A stretch of 64,000 nt of DNA from NCBI RefSeq assembly GCF_003944835.1, contig NZ_RWIV01000001.1, forward strand, positions 2,736,530-2,800,529, read 5' to 3'. Source of the stretch: Bacillus sp. HMF5848 (GTDB taxonomy: Bacteria > Bacillota > Bacilli > Bacillales > HMF5848). The notes beneath the pieces are model-generated. The model had not been told where the DNA came from. It did not search any database and saw nothing but the letters and a program-made list of their open reading frames with translations. Below are positions 55,297 to 64,000 of this stretch, piece after piece; within the stretch, counting starts at the first letter, position 1, and every line of letters starts with the position of its first letter. The translations under genes were made by a program, and so were the position numbers.

Positions 55297-56577
55297 CTCA
55301 TATGAATGGTTCTCTTCATAAATATTGATTCCAGCTTCATGTAGCATCCATTCAATATGAACACCGTAGCCTGAAGTTGGGTCATTTACAAATACATGCG
55401 TTACTGCACCGATAAGCTTACCATTTTGAATAATAGGACTACCACTCATACCTTGAACAATCCCCCCGGTTTTATCTAACAGGCGCGGATCCGTGATTTT
55501 GATAACCATGCCTTTAGTGGCAGGGAACTTTTGTGGTATAGAGGTGACAATCTCAATGTCAAATTCCTCAACTTTATCATTTTCTACAACCGTCAGTATT
55601 TTTGCCGGTCCTTCTTCAACTTGACTCGAAAGAGCTATAGGTAAAGGTTTATCTGCAATACCGTTTTTAACCGGTGTATGCAAAGAACCAAATATTCCAA
55701 ACGGACTGTTTCTCGTTATTGTTCCAATTACTTTATTATCAGACGCAAAGCGTGCCATTTTCTCTCCAGGTTCACCTGTGCTCCCTTTATGGATTGATGT
55801 GACAGTTGATCTCATAATTTCTCCATCATCAACTGTTATCGGCTTTTTAGTATCCATATCAGATATTACATGACCTAACGCACCATACTTTTTAGAAGCA
55901 GGGTCATAAAAAGTCATCGTTCCTATTCCAGCTGCTGAATCGCGAATATAAAGACCAATGCGATACGCATCGTCGTCTTTGTCTTTTAATGGTGTTAATT
56001 GTGTTTTAATTTCTTTTTCATCTCTTAAAATTATCATATTTAGTGTATTACCTGTTTTTCCAGCTTTTTGTATGAACGTTGTCATATCATTCATCGTATT
56101 AATTGGTGTACCGTCAATCTCTTTAATAATATCTCCAACCTGTATACCCGCTATTTCACCTGGTGACTGCTTGCCATTACCGGTATCAATTTGGTGATGT
56201 CCGACAACAAGAACACCAACAGAGTTTAATTTAACACCGATTGATTGTCCACCGGGAATAACTTTAAAATCAGGTAGAACTCTAACATCAACCTGCTTTA
56301 CTGGAACACCTGCCATTTGTAAAAGCATTTTACTACGTCCCGACTGTTCTGCACGAAATGATAATGTAGAATTGTCAGTTTCTATAACATCATTGTTTAT
56401 TGTTGTGACTGCTAAGCTTGTCGGAAATGCCTTTGAAAGTTGATGTTGCTCCCCTTCAAAAACGGTTACAGATGTTGGAATATTTATATAATCCTGTAGC
56501 GGTTGAACAAAGCCTAATCCTATAAGTGAAACAAGGAGAATTGCACCCATTATTTTTCGTATTTTATCTAACGTCAA
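55285..56577 (-). CDS. spoIVB: SpoIVB serine peptidase, sigma-K checkpoint
   Basis: A forespore-secreted PDZ protease that triggers pro-sigma-K processing by cleaving SpoIVFA. N-terminal membrane signal ([11 protein letters not shown]), PDZ domain ~110-200 ([16 protein letters not shown]), SpoIVB/S55 domain with catalytic Ser in [13 protein letters not shown] near residue 377. I chose the TTG at 56577 ([11 protein letters not shown]), which aligns with the B. subtilis N-terminus, over the longer frame to 56613. The ribosome binding site is ambiguous (GGAG 14 nt upstream, GAAAGG nearer). Confidence 0.96.
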   Translation of the reverse strand: MTLDKIRKIMGAILLVSLIGLGFVQPLQDYINIPTSVTVFEGEQHQLSKAFPTSLAVTTINNDVIETDNSTLSFRAEQSGRSKMLLQMAGVPVKQVDVRVLPDFKVIPGGQSIGVKLNSVGVLVVGHHQIDTGNGKQSPGEIAGIQVGDIIKEIDGTPINTMNDMTTFIQKAGKTGNTLNMIILRDEKEIKTQLTPLKDKDDDAYRIGLYIRDSAAGIGTMTFYDPASKKYGALGHVISDMDTKKPITVDDGEIMRSTVTSIHKGSTGEPGEKMARFASDNKVIGTITRNSPFGIFGSLHTPVKNGIADKPLPIALSSQVEEGPAKILTVVENDKVEEFDIEIVTSIPQKFPATKGMVIKITDPRLLDKTGGIVQGMSGSPIIQNGKLIGAVTHVFVNDPTSGYGVHIEWMLHEAGINIYEENHSYEEAS

Positions 56578-56684
56578 ATTCCTTTCACTCTCCTCGCTCC
56601 TATCCCACACCACTCTTTTTTATATCGAATGGCTACACCTTTATTGTTACCTTGAAGTCAGTCCTTTTATAACTGTAAAATACA

Positions 56685-56716
56685 TAAAAAAAGCTATCCG
56701 TATAGGATAACTTTTG
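56685..56716 (-). terminator. terminator after recN
   Basis: AAAAGTTATCC pairs with GGATAGCTTTT (one mismatch) around TATAC, then TTT on the minus strand, between recN and spoIVB. Confidence 0.75.
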
Positions 56717-56719
56717 AAA

Positions 56720-58414
56720 TTATACATTTATTTGCTTCATTGAGTCAGCCATTTCTAATAATTCACGTGCATGCTGCATTGTTAAATCCGTTATCTCAAC
56801 TCCAGAAATCATCCGGGCAATTTCCTTTACTTTCTCATCTTCTGATAAAATGCTGACATCTGTAATCGTGCGACCATTACGCTCACTTTTAGTTATGTAC
56901 AAATGAGTATCAGCCATAGCTGCAACTTGTGGTAAATGAGATATACACAACACTTGTGACCCAATGGATAAACGAAACATTTTCTCAGCTATCGCTTGAG
57001 CTACGCGGCCACTAACACCAGTATCAACCTCATCAAAAATAATGGACGTAACTCCTTGATGACGAGAGAAAATGCTTTTCATCGCCAGCATAATTCGTGA
57101 TAACTCTCCTCCAGAAGCAATTTTAGTTAACTGCTTAGGCGGCTCTCCCGGGTTTGTCGAAATATAAAATTCGACACCATCTATGCCGTTTTTTTGAAAA
57201 TTTACACCTAACGATTCAAACTCTATAGTGAATTTTGTTTTTTCCATATAAAGCTCTTTTAACTCTTGCATAATAACAGTTGTTAATTTATCTGCATATT
57301 TTTTTCGAATAGCTGAAAGATTTTCTGCCTCTACGAGCACATCCTCTTTAATGCCGTCTAGTTGTTTCGCATAACTCGTTAGAATACTATCCTTGTTATC
57401 AATTTTCTCTATTTCCTCTTCAATCTCAGCGCCGTATTCGATTATATCGTTAACAGATACACCATATTTCTTTTTTAATCGTGATATCTCATGTAATCGT
57501 CCTTCTATAAAGTTAAGACGACCTTGGTCATACTCAAGGGAATCAAGAGCGCCTTGTAACTCATGTGCCATATCCTCAATAATATAAAAATTAGAAGCCA
57601 AGGAGTCGTATACACCTTTTAAATCATCTCTAAGTGTAGTAAGTCCCTCAACATGCGTTAACGCTAATCCTAACCAGTCAAGCCCTTTTTGTTCTCCTTT
57701 AAGAGACATAACGGCAGCTTCTAGTCCATGATGAAGCTTTTCAAAGTTGCTTATTTCACGCTTCTCTTGAGCTAAGCTCTCATCCTCACCTGGTTGTAAA
57801 TTAGCGTTTTGAATTTCATGTAATTGGAACTTTAGCAAATCGAGCCGTTGCGCCATTTGTTGTTCATTTGTAGATAAGTCCTCTACTTTTTTACTTAATT
57901 CTTTATAGGATTTGTATAATTGTCCGTATTCATGAATCGCTGCTTTTACTTCTTCTCCACCAAACTCGTCTAGTAAAGATAAATGTAAATCAGAATGCAG
58001 TAGCTCTTGATGCTCATGCTGACCGTGTATATCAACTAAAGTACGTCCTATCTCACGAAGAATAGCAATCGTTACGAGTTTACCATTTATACGACACACA
58101 CTTTTACCACTCGCCAATATTTCACGACGCAAAATAATCATTCCATCTGTAATATCAATGCCCATTTGTTGTGCGATGTTATAGCAAGGATGATCATCAT
58201 CCTCTAGTGATAACAAACCTTCAATTTCAGCTCTTTTTTCGCCATGTCTAACAAATTCAATGGATCCACGACCGCCTGTTAATAAAAATATCGCATCAAT
58301 TATGATTGATTTCCCTGCGCCTGTTTCTCCCGTTAAAACTGTCATGCCTGTTTCAAAAGATACGGTCAAAGACTCAATTATAGCAAAGTTTTTTATTGAT
58401 AATTCTAAGAGCAT
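56720..58414 (-). CDS. recN: DNA repair protein RecN
   Basis: An SMC-like ATPase that gathers broken DNA ends early in double-strand break repair. N-terminal AFAIIESLTVSF and Walker A GETGAGKSII, a central coiled coil (~160-370), signature IASGGELSRIMLAMK and Walker B SIIFDEVDTGVSG. The ATG at 58414 (MLLELSIKNFA) is preferred over the one at 58423. 564 residues. 21 nt after argR on the same strand, as in B. subtilis. Confidence 0.96.
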   Translation of the reverse strand: MLLELSIKNFAIIESLTVSFETGMTVLTGETGAGKSIIIDAIFLLTGGRGSIEFVRHGEKRAEIEGLLSLEDDDHPCYNIAQQMGIDITDGMIILRREILASGKSVCRINGKLVTIAILREIGRTLVDIHGQHEHQELLHSDLHLSLLDEFGGEEVKAAIHEYGQLYKSYKELSKKVEDLSTNEQQMAQRLDLLKFQLHEIQNANLQPGEDESLAQEKREISNFEKLHHGLEAAVMSLKGEQKGLDWLGLALTHVEGLTTLRDDLKGVYDSLASNFYIIEDMAHELQGALDSLEYDQGRLNFIEGRLHEISRLKKKYGVSVNDIIEYGAEIEEEIEKIDNKDSILTSYAKQLDGIKEDVLVEAENLSAIRKKYADKLTTVIMQELKELYMEKTKFTIEFESLGVNFQKNGIDGVEFYISTNPGEPPKQLTKIASGGELSRIMLAMKSIFSRHQGVTSIIFDEVDTGVSGRVAQAIAEKMFRLSIGSQVLCISHLPQVAAMADTHLYITKSERNGRTITDVSILSEDEKVKEIARMISGVEITDLTMQHARELLEMADSMKQINV

Positions 58415-58435
58415 ATATATCACGTCCTACTTGGT

Positions 58436-58885
58436 TTAAATCATATCTAAAAACCGCTTTGAAATCATGTCTGTTTGTTTTTGTTCACGACAAATAATTA
58501 GGATTGTATCGTCACCACATATTGTTCCTAATATCTCATCCCAGTCAAGACTATCTATTAAAGCTCCTATTGCATTTGCATTACCAGGTAAGGTCTTCAT
58601 TACAAGCAAGTGACCTGCACTATCAATTCTTATAAAAGCATCCATTAAAGCTCGCTTTAGCTTTTGCAAAGGATTAAACTTTTGGTCTGACGGCAAGCTG
58701 TATTTATAGCGCCCATCCATCGTAGGTACCTTAACTAAATGTAGTTCTTTAATATCACGAGATACAGTGGCTTGTGTAACATTAAAGCCCGCTTCCTTTA
58801 GTAGATCGACTAATTCATCTTGTGTTTCAATATCATTATTGTGAATCATTTCTTTAATCTTAATATGACGTTGTCCTTTATTCAT
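58436..58885 (-). CDS. argR: arginine repressor/activator ArgR (AhrC)
   Basis: Represses arginine synthesis and activates catabolism. N-terminal winged helix ([23 protein letters not shown] with SR recognition) and C-terminal hexamerisation/arginine-binding domain ([33 protein letters not shown]). 149 residues, exact family length. Probably controls rocB at 4.2 kb along with other arg genes, which is inference. GAGGTGCGCGTAC precedes the ATG. Confidence 0.97.
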   Translation of the reverse strand: MNKGQRHIKIKEMIHNNDIETQDELVDLLKEAGFNVTQATVSRDIKELHLVKVPTMDGRYKYSLPSDQKFNPLQKLKRALMDAFIRIDSAGHLLVMKTLPGNANAIGALIDSLDWDEILGTICGDDTILIICREQKQTDMISKRFLDMI

Positions 58886-59057
58886 GTACGCGCACCTCGT
58901 CTAAACCCTGTATTTTTATACCATTTATGTTATACGATAATCACCAGCTTGTCATTATTTTTGAGAAAATGCTTTAAAAAACTTACTTTTTTCGCCAACA
59001 TTCACCATGAATTATATTATAAACACCATTATTGTTATATGCATTATTTAAAGGCCA

Positions 59058-59089
59058 AAAAAAGGAATGCCTAATGGCCATTCCTTTTT
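59058..59089. terminator. terminator after tlyA
   Basis: AAAAAGGAATG pairs with CATTCCTTTTT around a 9-nt loop. T tracts lie on both strands. The rest of 58886-59173 is AT-rich with no gene seen. Confidence 0.8.
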
Positions 59090-59173
59090 ATCGGATAGAT
59101 AAATATATAGTTCTTAATCAAAACAACTGTGTGATATATGATATTAAAGTGTTGTATATGTTGCTCTTTCCTG

Positions 59174-59992
59174 TTATCCTAACGAGTCATGGGCTTTTTT
59201 AACAATATCTTTAATGATGAATGATGGAGTATCATTCATTTCCATGTCATAGCTCCATTGTAAGTGTAGGAGAAATTCAATATTCCCTTCTCCGCCTGTT
59301 ATTGGAGAAAAGGAAATATTCACAGGTTTGTACCCCTGCGCAATAGTAAAAGCAACTATTTCCTCAAGTACTGCTTCATGAACGTTCGGATCACGCACCA
59401 CACCTTTTTTTCCAACTAAGTCTCTCCCTGCTTCAAACTGAGGCTTTACGAGTGCAATAACATCGCTATTGTTAACTAGTAACGTTTTTAAAACAGGTAA
59501 TATTAGCTTAAGTGAGATAAAGGAAACATCGATGGTGGCAAATTCCGGCAAACCTTCTTGCAAGTCACTAGCTGTAACATAACGAAAGTTTGTTCGTTCC
59601 ATAACTACAACACGTTCGTCTTGGCGAATTTTCCACGCAAGTTGATTGTAGCCGACATCGATTGCATAACAAAGTTTAGCTCCATTTTGCAAAGCACAGT
59701 CAGTAAATCCGCCTGTTGAAGACCCGATATCAATCATTATTTTATCTTGAACGGATACGTCGAATGCTTGTAATGCTTTTTCAAGTTTTAAACCTCCACG
59801 ACTAACGTAAGGCATGACAGCTCCTTTAATAATTAAAGGAGCCGAATCATCTATTTTTTCCCCAGGCTTATCTAGTCTTGTTTCATTAGAGTAGACAATA
59901 CCTGCCATTATTGCTCTTTTTGCTTTCTCACGTGTTTCTATTAAACCACGTTCCACTAATAAAACATCTACACGTTCTTTTTTACTCTTCAA
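59174..59992 (-). CDS. yqxC: TlyA-family rRNA methyltransferase (YqxC)
   Basis: S4 RNA-binding domain (residues ~6-65, VDVLLVERGLIETREKAKRA) fused to an FtsJ-like SAM methyltransferase with the motif IDIGSSTGGFTDCAL near 87 and a catalytic KPQFEAGRD near 183. Homologues methylate ribosomal RNA (2'-O, capreomycin sensitivity) or act as hemolysin-like proteins. 272 residues. It follows dxs after 2 nt and is therefore translationally coupled. Confidence 0.93.
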   Translation of the reverse strand: MKSKKERVDVLLVERGLIETREKAKRAIMAGIVYSNETRLDKPGEKIDDSAPLIIKGAVMPYVSRGGLKLEKALQAFDVSVQDKIMIDIGSSTGGFTDCALQNGAKLCYAIDVGYNQLAWKIRQDERVVVMERTNFRYVTASDLQEGLPEFATIDVSFISLKLILPVLKTLLVNNSDVIALVKPQFEAGRDLVGKKGVVRDPNVHEAVLEEIVAFTIAQGYKPVNISFSPITGGEGNIEFLLHLQWSYDMEMNDTPSFIIKDIVKKAHDSLG

Positions 59993-59994
59993 CT

Positions 59995-61896
59995 TTATGC
60001 CCTCTTTTGTTTTCTTGGTGTCAGCTTGATTGCATTTAACACTACATTCTCAGTCGTTAAACCTATTTCCTCTAACAATTCATTAACAGAGCCATGTTCA
60101 ATGAAAACATCTGGAATACCCATACGTTCAATTGTACTGTTATGGAAGCCCTCTCCGTGTGCATATTCTAAAACAGCACTGCCAAAACCACCTTGAAGAA
60201 CAGCTTCTTCAATTGTGATAATTGGCATATTATTACTTAATATCTCGTGCAGCATAGCTGTATCTAAAGGTTTAATGAACCTAGCATTCACTACTTTACA
60301 AGAAATATCTTCACGAGCAAGCTTTTCAGCTGCTTGCATAGCCATTTTTATAGTTGTCCCAAAAGTCAAAACACATACGTCTGTACCATCACGAAGTACT
60401 TCCCAGGTCCCAATAGGAATTTCCTTTAACTGTTCATCCATAGGAACACCAAGTCCATTGCCACGCGGATATCGAACAGCAATTGGCCCATCATTATAAT
60501 TCAGAGCTGTATACACCATATGTTGCCCTTCGTTTTCATCCTTAGGCATCATTAACACTAAGTTAGGAAGATGACGTAAAAAAGCTATGTCAAACACACC
60601 TTGATGTGTTTCGCCATCTGCGCCGACAAGACCTGCTCGGTCAATGCCGAAAAATACATTTAAATTTTGTCGACAAACATCATGTACGACTTGGTCGTAT
60701 GCACGTTGCAAAAAGGTTGAGTAGATTGCTAAAAATGGTTTCATCCCCTGTGTTGCAAGGCCTGCTGCCATTGTAACAGCATGTTGTTCCGCAATACCTA
60801 CATCATACATTCTCTCTGGAAATTCTTTTGCAAACTGCTCAAGCTTAGACCCAACTGGCATTGCTGGCGTTATTGCAACAATTCTCTCATCATCTTTCGC
60901 CATTCTGCGTACAGTGTTACTAACTAAGCCACTCCAAGAAGGTGCTGCACTTTTGGATTTCACAAAATCCCCTGTATCAATTTTATAAGGTCCGGTGCCA
61001 TGCCATGTACCAATCTTGTCATTTTCAGCCGGATGATACCCTTTTCCTTTTTTAGTAATCACATGAACTAAAACAGGTCCTTTTGTCTTTTTAGCATATT
61101 GTAAGTTCTCAAATAGAGAATCATATGAATGACCGTCTACAGGACCAAAATACGTAAAACCAAGCTCTTCGAAAAAAATACCAGAAACCAGTAAGTATTT
61201 AAGACTATCCTTTACTCTCTCCGCCGTTGATGCTAATCTCCCACCAACTGCAGGAATTTTCTTCAGCAGCATTTCTAGCTCATCTTTCGCTCTGTTATAT
61301 TTTCCCGCTGAACGTAGGCGACCTAATACGTTATGAAGCGCACCAACATTCGGTGCTATCGACATTTCATTGTCATTTAAAATGATAATCATATCTTTTT
61401 GTTCGTGTCCGATATGGTTTAAAGCTTCTAACGCCATGCCACCTGTTAGAGCTCCATCGCCAATTATTGGAATGATATATTCACCCGTTTTCTTCAAGTC
61501 TCTTGCAACGACCATGCCCATTGCAGCAGATAGCGACGTTGAACTATGACCTGTTTCCCACACATCATGCTCACTTTCAACCATCTTCGGAAACCCACAA
61601 AGACCTTTATATTGACGTATAGTATCAAACTTATCTGCACGGCCTGTTAAGATTTTATGAACATACGATTGATGACCAACATCCCAAAGAAATTTGTCCT
61701 TAGGACTATCAAATACCTTATGAAGAGCAATGGTCAGCTCTGTTACCCCTAAGTTCGGTCCAATATGACCACCAGTTACTGATAATTTTTCAATTAGAAA
61801 ATGACGAATATCTGCACTTAATTCTTCTAATTCAGCATTTGATAAATTCTTCAAAAACGAAGGGTCTGATATTGTTGTAACGTCCATGCGACTCAC
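59995..61896 (-). CDS. dxs: 1-deoxy-D-xylulose-5-phosphate synthase
   Basis: First step of the MEP isoprenoid pathway, from pyruvate and glyceraldehyde-3-phosphate with TPP. Motifs: [16 protein letters not shown] near residue 65, TPP/Mg site [15 protein letters not shown] near 148, and the transketolase region [18 protein letters not shown] near 365. 633 residues. It sits in the oapA-dxs-tlyA transcription unit and works in the same pathway as ispA at the right edge. Confidence 0.98.
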   Translation of the reverse strand: MSRMDVTTISDPSFLKNLSNAELEELSADIRHFLIEKLSVTGGHIGPNLGVTELTIALHKVFDSPKDKFLWDVGHQSYVHKILTGRADKFDTIRQYKGLCGFPKMVESEHDVWETGHSSTSLSAAMGMVVARDLKKTGEYIIPIIGDGALTGGMALEALNHIGHEQKDMIIILNDNEMSIAPNVGALHNVLGRLRSAGKYNRAKDELEMLLKKIPAVGGRLASTAERVKDSLKYLLVSGIFFEELGFTYFGPVDGHSYDSLFENLQYAKKTKGPVLVHVITKKGKGYHPAENDKIGTWHGTGPYKIDTGDFVKSKSAAPSWSGLVSNTVRRMAKDDERIVAITPAMPVGSKLEQFAKEFPERMYDVGIAEQHAVTMAAGLATQGMKPFLAIYSTFLQRAYDQVVHDVCRQNLNVFFGIDRAGLVGADGETHQGVFDIAFLRHLPNLVLMMPKDENEGQHMVYTALNYNDGPIAVRYPRGNGLGVPMDEQLKEIPIGTWEVLRDGTDVCVLTFGTTIKMAMQAAEKLAREDISCKVVNARFIKPLDTAMLHEILSNNMPIITIEEAVLQGGFGSAVLEYAHGEGFHNSTIERMGIPDVFIEHGSVNELLEEIGLTTENVVLNAIKLTPRKQKRA

Positions 61897-61911
61897 TCGC
61901 TTTCGTATTGT

Positions 61912-62499
61912 CTATTTTTTCACCTTTTTTTCTTTCATAATTGTAATGTTATAATTGCTTTCAAGCAAATAAAAGGTTTTTCCGACGAAGAATATGATGT
62001 TTGTGGAATACTCAAGAGCTAATGACTTACCCAGAGCCTTCCCACCGACCGTTAAAGCGGCTATTACACTCGTAAACAGCACGGATGCTACAAACTGTAT
62101 CGTAGATTCCCCTGGTAATTGTAATTCAGTCATTAATTGAACTATTACGAACGCTGCAGCTGTACCACTTATTATGCCTGAAATATCACCAATTACATCA
62201 TTACAAAAGCTTGCAAATCGGTCTGCGTTTCTAACAATATTAATCGCTTGCCTTGCACCATCTACTTTTTTAGATGCCATAGCATGAAAAGGCACCTCAT
62301 TTGCTGCTGTTGCCGCTATTCCTAACATGTCAAACACAATTCCTATTAATACAATTATTAATACAATTATCATCCCGATACCCCAGGCAACACCTCGGAG
62401 AGAAATCGTTGAAATAATTGAAAAAATAGCCGCTAACACAAATGTGGTAACGGCAATTCCTACGCTCCATTTAAGAGATTTTCTAATAAATTCACTCAT
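61912..62499 (-). CDS. oapA: OLE-associated protein A, membrane RNA-binding protein
   Basis: A 195-residue integral membrane protein. It has four main hydrophobic segments (VGIAVTTFVLAAIFSIIST, IGMIIVLIIVLIGIVFDMLG, the AAAFVIVQL region and FVASVLFTSVIAAL) and basic loops (ASKKVDGARQAINIVRNADR and the C-terminal KEKKVKK). It lies directly downstream of the OLE RNA, where OapA, which binds OLE RNA and brings it to the membrane, is encoded in Bacillus halodurans. The identity combines protein features with synteny. 15 nt before dxs. Confidence 0.9.
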   Translation of the reverse strand: MSEFIRKSLKWSVGIAVTTFVLAAIFSIISTISLRGVAWGIGMIIVLIIVLIGIVFDMLGIAATAANEVPFHAMASKKVDGARQAINIVRNADRFASFCNDVIGDISGIISGTAAAFVIVQLMTELQLPGESTIQFVASVLFTSVIAALTVGGKALGKSLALEYSTNIIFFVGKTFYLLESNYNITIMKEKKVKK

Positions 62500-62529
62500 G
62501 GTAGTATATGCTAACTCACTTTATCATAG

Positions 62530-63143
62530 TTTTTTGTTCCGTCACGCTACTATGTAGCGGATGGTCATATATTGAGTAAAAACTGCGGCTTAGGTCCAGT
62601 AGGTTTTCCCAAGTATGTACCGCGCGTTGCCGCAACGGCGGTTCCCCTTTAAACACACCTTAGCTGTGTCACCATCAGCTAGACTGGATTACCACTTAGT
62701 CCGCACTATAATCCCCAATATATGTCTTTACAAAAAAAACAGTCTAGGAGTTTTCCTCAGCAATCTTACACTAAACCTTAGCCTCTTTTGCAGAGTTGAT
62801 TTCATACGGCATAATTGAAACATATATCAATGGCCACCTGATGTATGCTCTCAACCATAATCCCCTCAAGTTCCACTCAAGGCAGGCTACGCTGTTCACG
62901 GGAGTCCGTGTAACAGGTTCATACCCCATCTCATAAGAAATTTACTCCATACGAAAATGGGCCTCCACGGAAGTAGGGTCCACGCCCACATGCCATTGTG
63001 GATCGCCCTACGACCTTAACCCCCAGCATCAACCCAAAGCTGGGCGCTTCAAGCCAACACAAGGGACTTCATCGATGTGCCCTTTAGCGGATTTTTAGGC
63101 CCGCCTTCAAGTTTAGGTGATTGACTAGAATACTGCACCATCC
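62530..63143 (-). ncRNA. ole: OLE RNA (ornate, large, extremophilic)
   Basis: A ~610-nt gene-free block with its own promoter, between ispA and oapA: the syntenic place, size and strand of OLE RNA. The 5' part on the minus strand reads GGCGGGCCTAAAAATCCGC, then AAGGGCAC and GATGAAGTCCC. Several strong local helices are visible, for example CCCAGCTTTGGG/CCAGC, GTGGGCGTGGACCC and GCCGTTGCGGCAACG. OLE RNA forms a membrane RNP needed for tolerance to cold, alcohol and Mg2+ stress in B. halodurans. The 3' end is approximate. Confidence 0.9.
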
Positions 63144-63149
63144 TATATA

Positions 63150-63178
63150 ATTATATCACAATTGATAGTTTCTCTCAA
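63150..63178 (-). promoter_or_regulatory. sigma-A promoter of OLE RNA
   Basis: On the minus strand TTGAGA (63178-63173), 17 nt, TATAAT (63155-63150). Initiation would be near 63143. Confidence 0.8.
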
Positions 63179-63200
63179 TTTAACAATATATTGAAAAGCT

Positions 63201-64000
63201 TTATTGCTTTCGACTTGCAATCATATCACATAAGTGCTGCAAAACAACGCTGTTAATTTTTGCTTTTGTAAGACAATGCTTAGCTTCATTGATATGTGAA
63301 TGAAGCTTATCATACGCCCCTTTAAGCGTTAACAACGCAGGATATGTGCTTTTTTCGTTCGCAACATCGCTACCGACTCGTTTTCCTAACTGTACTTCGT
63401 TTCCTTCGATGTCAAGAATGTCATCACGAATTTGAAAAGCTAAGCCTACATGATAACTATATTTATCTAACCATGCAATCTGCTCTTCAGTCGCATTCGC
63501 TATCACCGCTCCAGCATACACGCTGTATGCTAGTAACGAACCAGTTTTGTGGGTATGAATATATTCAAGCTGCTCAAGCGGTAAAGATTTTCCTTCTCCT
63601 TGCATGTCAGCTGCCTGACCTCCTACCATTCCCTCTGGGCCTGCAGCTTGTGCAAGTCTTGCAATAAGAGCAACACGTTTTTCAGCTGAAAGATGAGTTG
63701 CTTGTGCTATTAATTGAAAGCTATATGTTAGCAAACCATCCCCAGCTAAAACCGCCATTGCTTCTCCAAATACTTTGTGATTTGTAGGCTTCCCTCGCCT
63801 TAAATCATCGTCATCCATACACGGTAAATCATCATGAATAAGCGAATAAGTATGAATAATTTCTATCGCACTTGCTACCTCCATCCCCCATTCAATTGGC
63901 TTTTGGAAAGCATGTAATGTTGCGAATGTAAGTAATGGCCTTATTCGTTTGCCACCTGCTTCTAAAGAATACGACATGGCTTCTGAAAGTGTCGCAGGTA
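63201..64000 (-). CDS. ispA: farnesyl diphosphate synthase (5' end outside the window)
   Basis: Condenses IPP with DMAPP and GPP to farnesyl diphosphate. First Asp-rich motif DDLPCMDDDDLRRG, second QIRDDILD, and GGKRIRP near the visible start; HKTGSLL is present. The frame continues past the internal ATG at 63977 to the window end (PATLSEAMSYSLEAGG), so the N-terminal ~30 residues are missing. It has no terminator before the OLE promoter. Confidence 0.96.
   Translation of the reverse strand, partial: PATLSEAMSYSLEAGGKRIRPLLTFATLHAFQKPIEWGMEVASAIEIIHTYSLIHDDLPCMDDDDLRRGKPTNHKVFGEAMAVLAGDGLLTYSFQLIAQATHLSAEKRVALIARLAQAAGPEGMVGGQAADMQGEGKSLPLEQLEYIHTHKTGSLLAYSVYAGAVIANATEEQIAWLDKYSYHVGLAFQIRDDILDIEGNEVQLGKRVGSDVANEKSTYPALLTLKGAYDKLHSHINEAKHCLTKAKINSVVLQHLCDMIASRKQ

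Overview
The window is a chromosomal segment of a low-GC, endospore-forming member of the Bacillaceae. Evidence for this is spo0A, spoIVB, a perfect sigma-H promoter with 0A boxes, type B RNase P RNA, strong GGAGG ribosome binding sites, and gene order that follows the Bacillus subtilis yqi-yqj region almost gene for gene (ispA, dxs, yqxC, ahrC, recN, spoIVB, spo0A, yqiK, yqzF, bkdR, ptb, bcd, buk, lpdV, bkdAA, bkdAB, bkdB, brxB, yqjA to yqjE, dinB, rnz, namA). An OLE RNA with its partner gene oapA lies between ispA and dxs. That non-coding RNA is known mainly from extremophilic and anaerobic Firmicutes. With pflB-pflA and Fnr-type operators, it points to a facultatively anaerobic, possibly alkaliphilic or stress-tolerant Bacillus relative. 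I do not name a species.

Layout. 0-6 kb (mostly minus): pyruvate formate-lyase and its activase, RNase P RNA, and a RocB-type M20 peptidase. 6-9 kb: namA, rnz and a HAD phosphatase. 9-13.5 kb: a very large seven-PAS diguanylate cyclase. 13.5-20.3 kb: an accessory spore-surface island. It holds a Cys/His/Tyr-rich small protein, a chromosomal ParM-like actin with a small ParR-like partner, and four DUF3794 (SPOCS-like) proteins, several with sigma-K-like promoters. 21-27 kb: a metallo-beta-lactamase-fold hydrolase and a Ugp-type ABC importer with a possible PhoP box array. 27-30.2 kb: a polytopic membrane protein, DNA polymerase IV and CheW. 30-42 kb: a PepT-like peptidase, propionyl/methylmalonyl-CoA carboxyltransferase, methylmalonyl-CoA epimerase, Prli42, an L,D-transpeptidase, YqjA, BrxB, then meaB-mutB-mutA behind a structured leader. 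42-53 kb: the complete branched-chain keto-acid (bkd) operon under sigma-54/BkdR. 53-64 kb: YqzF, a glycerophosphodiesterase, spo0A, spoIVB, recN, argR, tlyA, dxs, oapA, OLE RNA and the truncated ispA.

How the genes work together. The bkd operon turns valine, isoleucine and leucine into branched acyl-CoAs. Propionyl-CoA from isoleucine (and valine) can then pass through carboxylase, epimerase (mce) and mutase (mutA/mutB, protected by MeaB) to succinyl-CoA, so about 20 kb of this window encodes most of one catabolic route. The least explained parts are the ParM/DUF3794 island, the mutA leader RNA, and a 41-bp tandem repeat that interrupts the bkd operon. Dispersed Bacillus-type intergenic repeats occur at about 0.1, 14.0, 20.9 and 30.3 kb.
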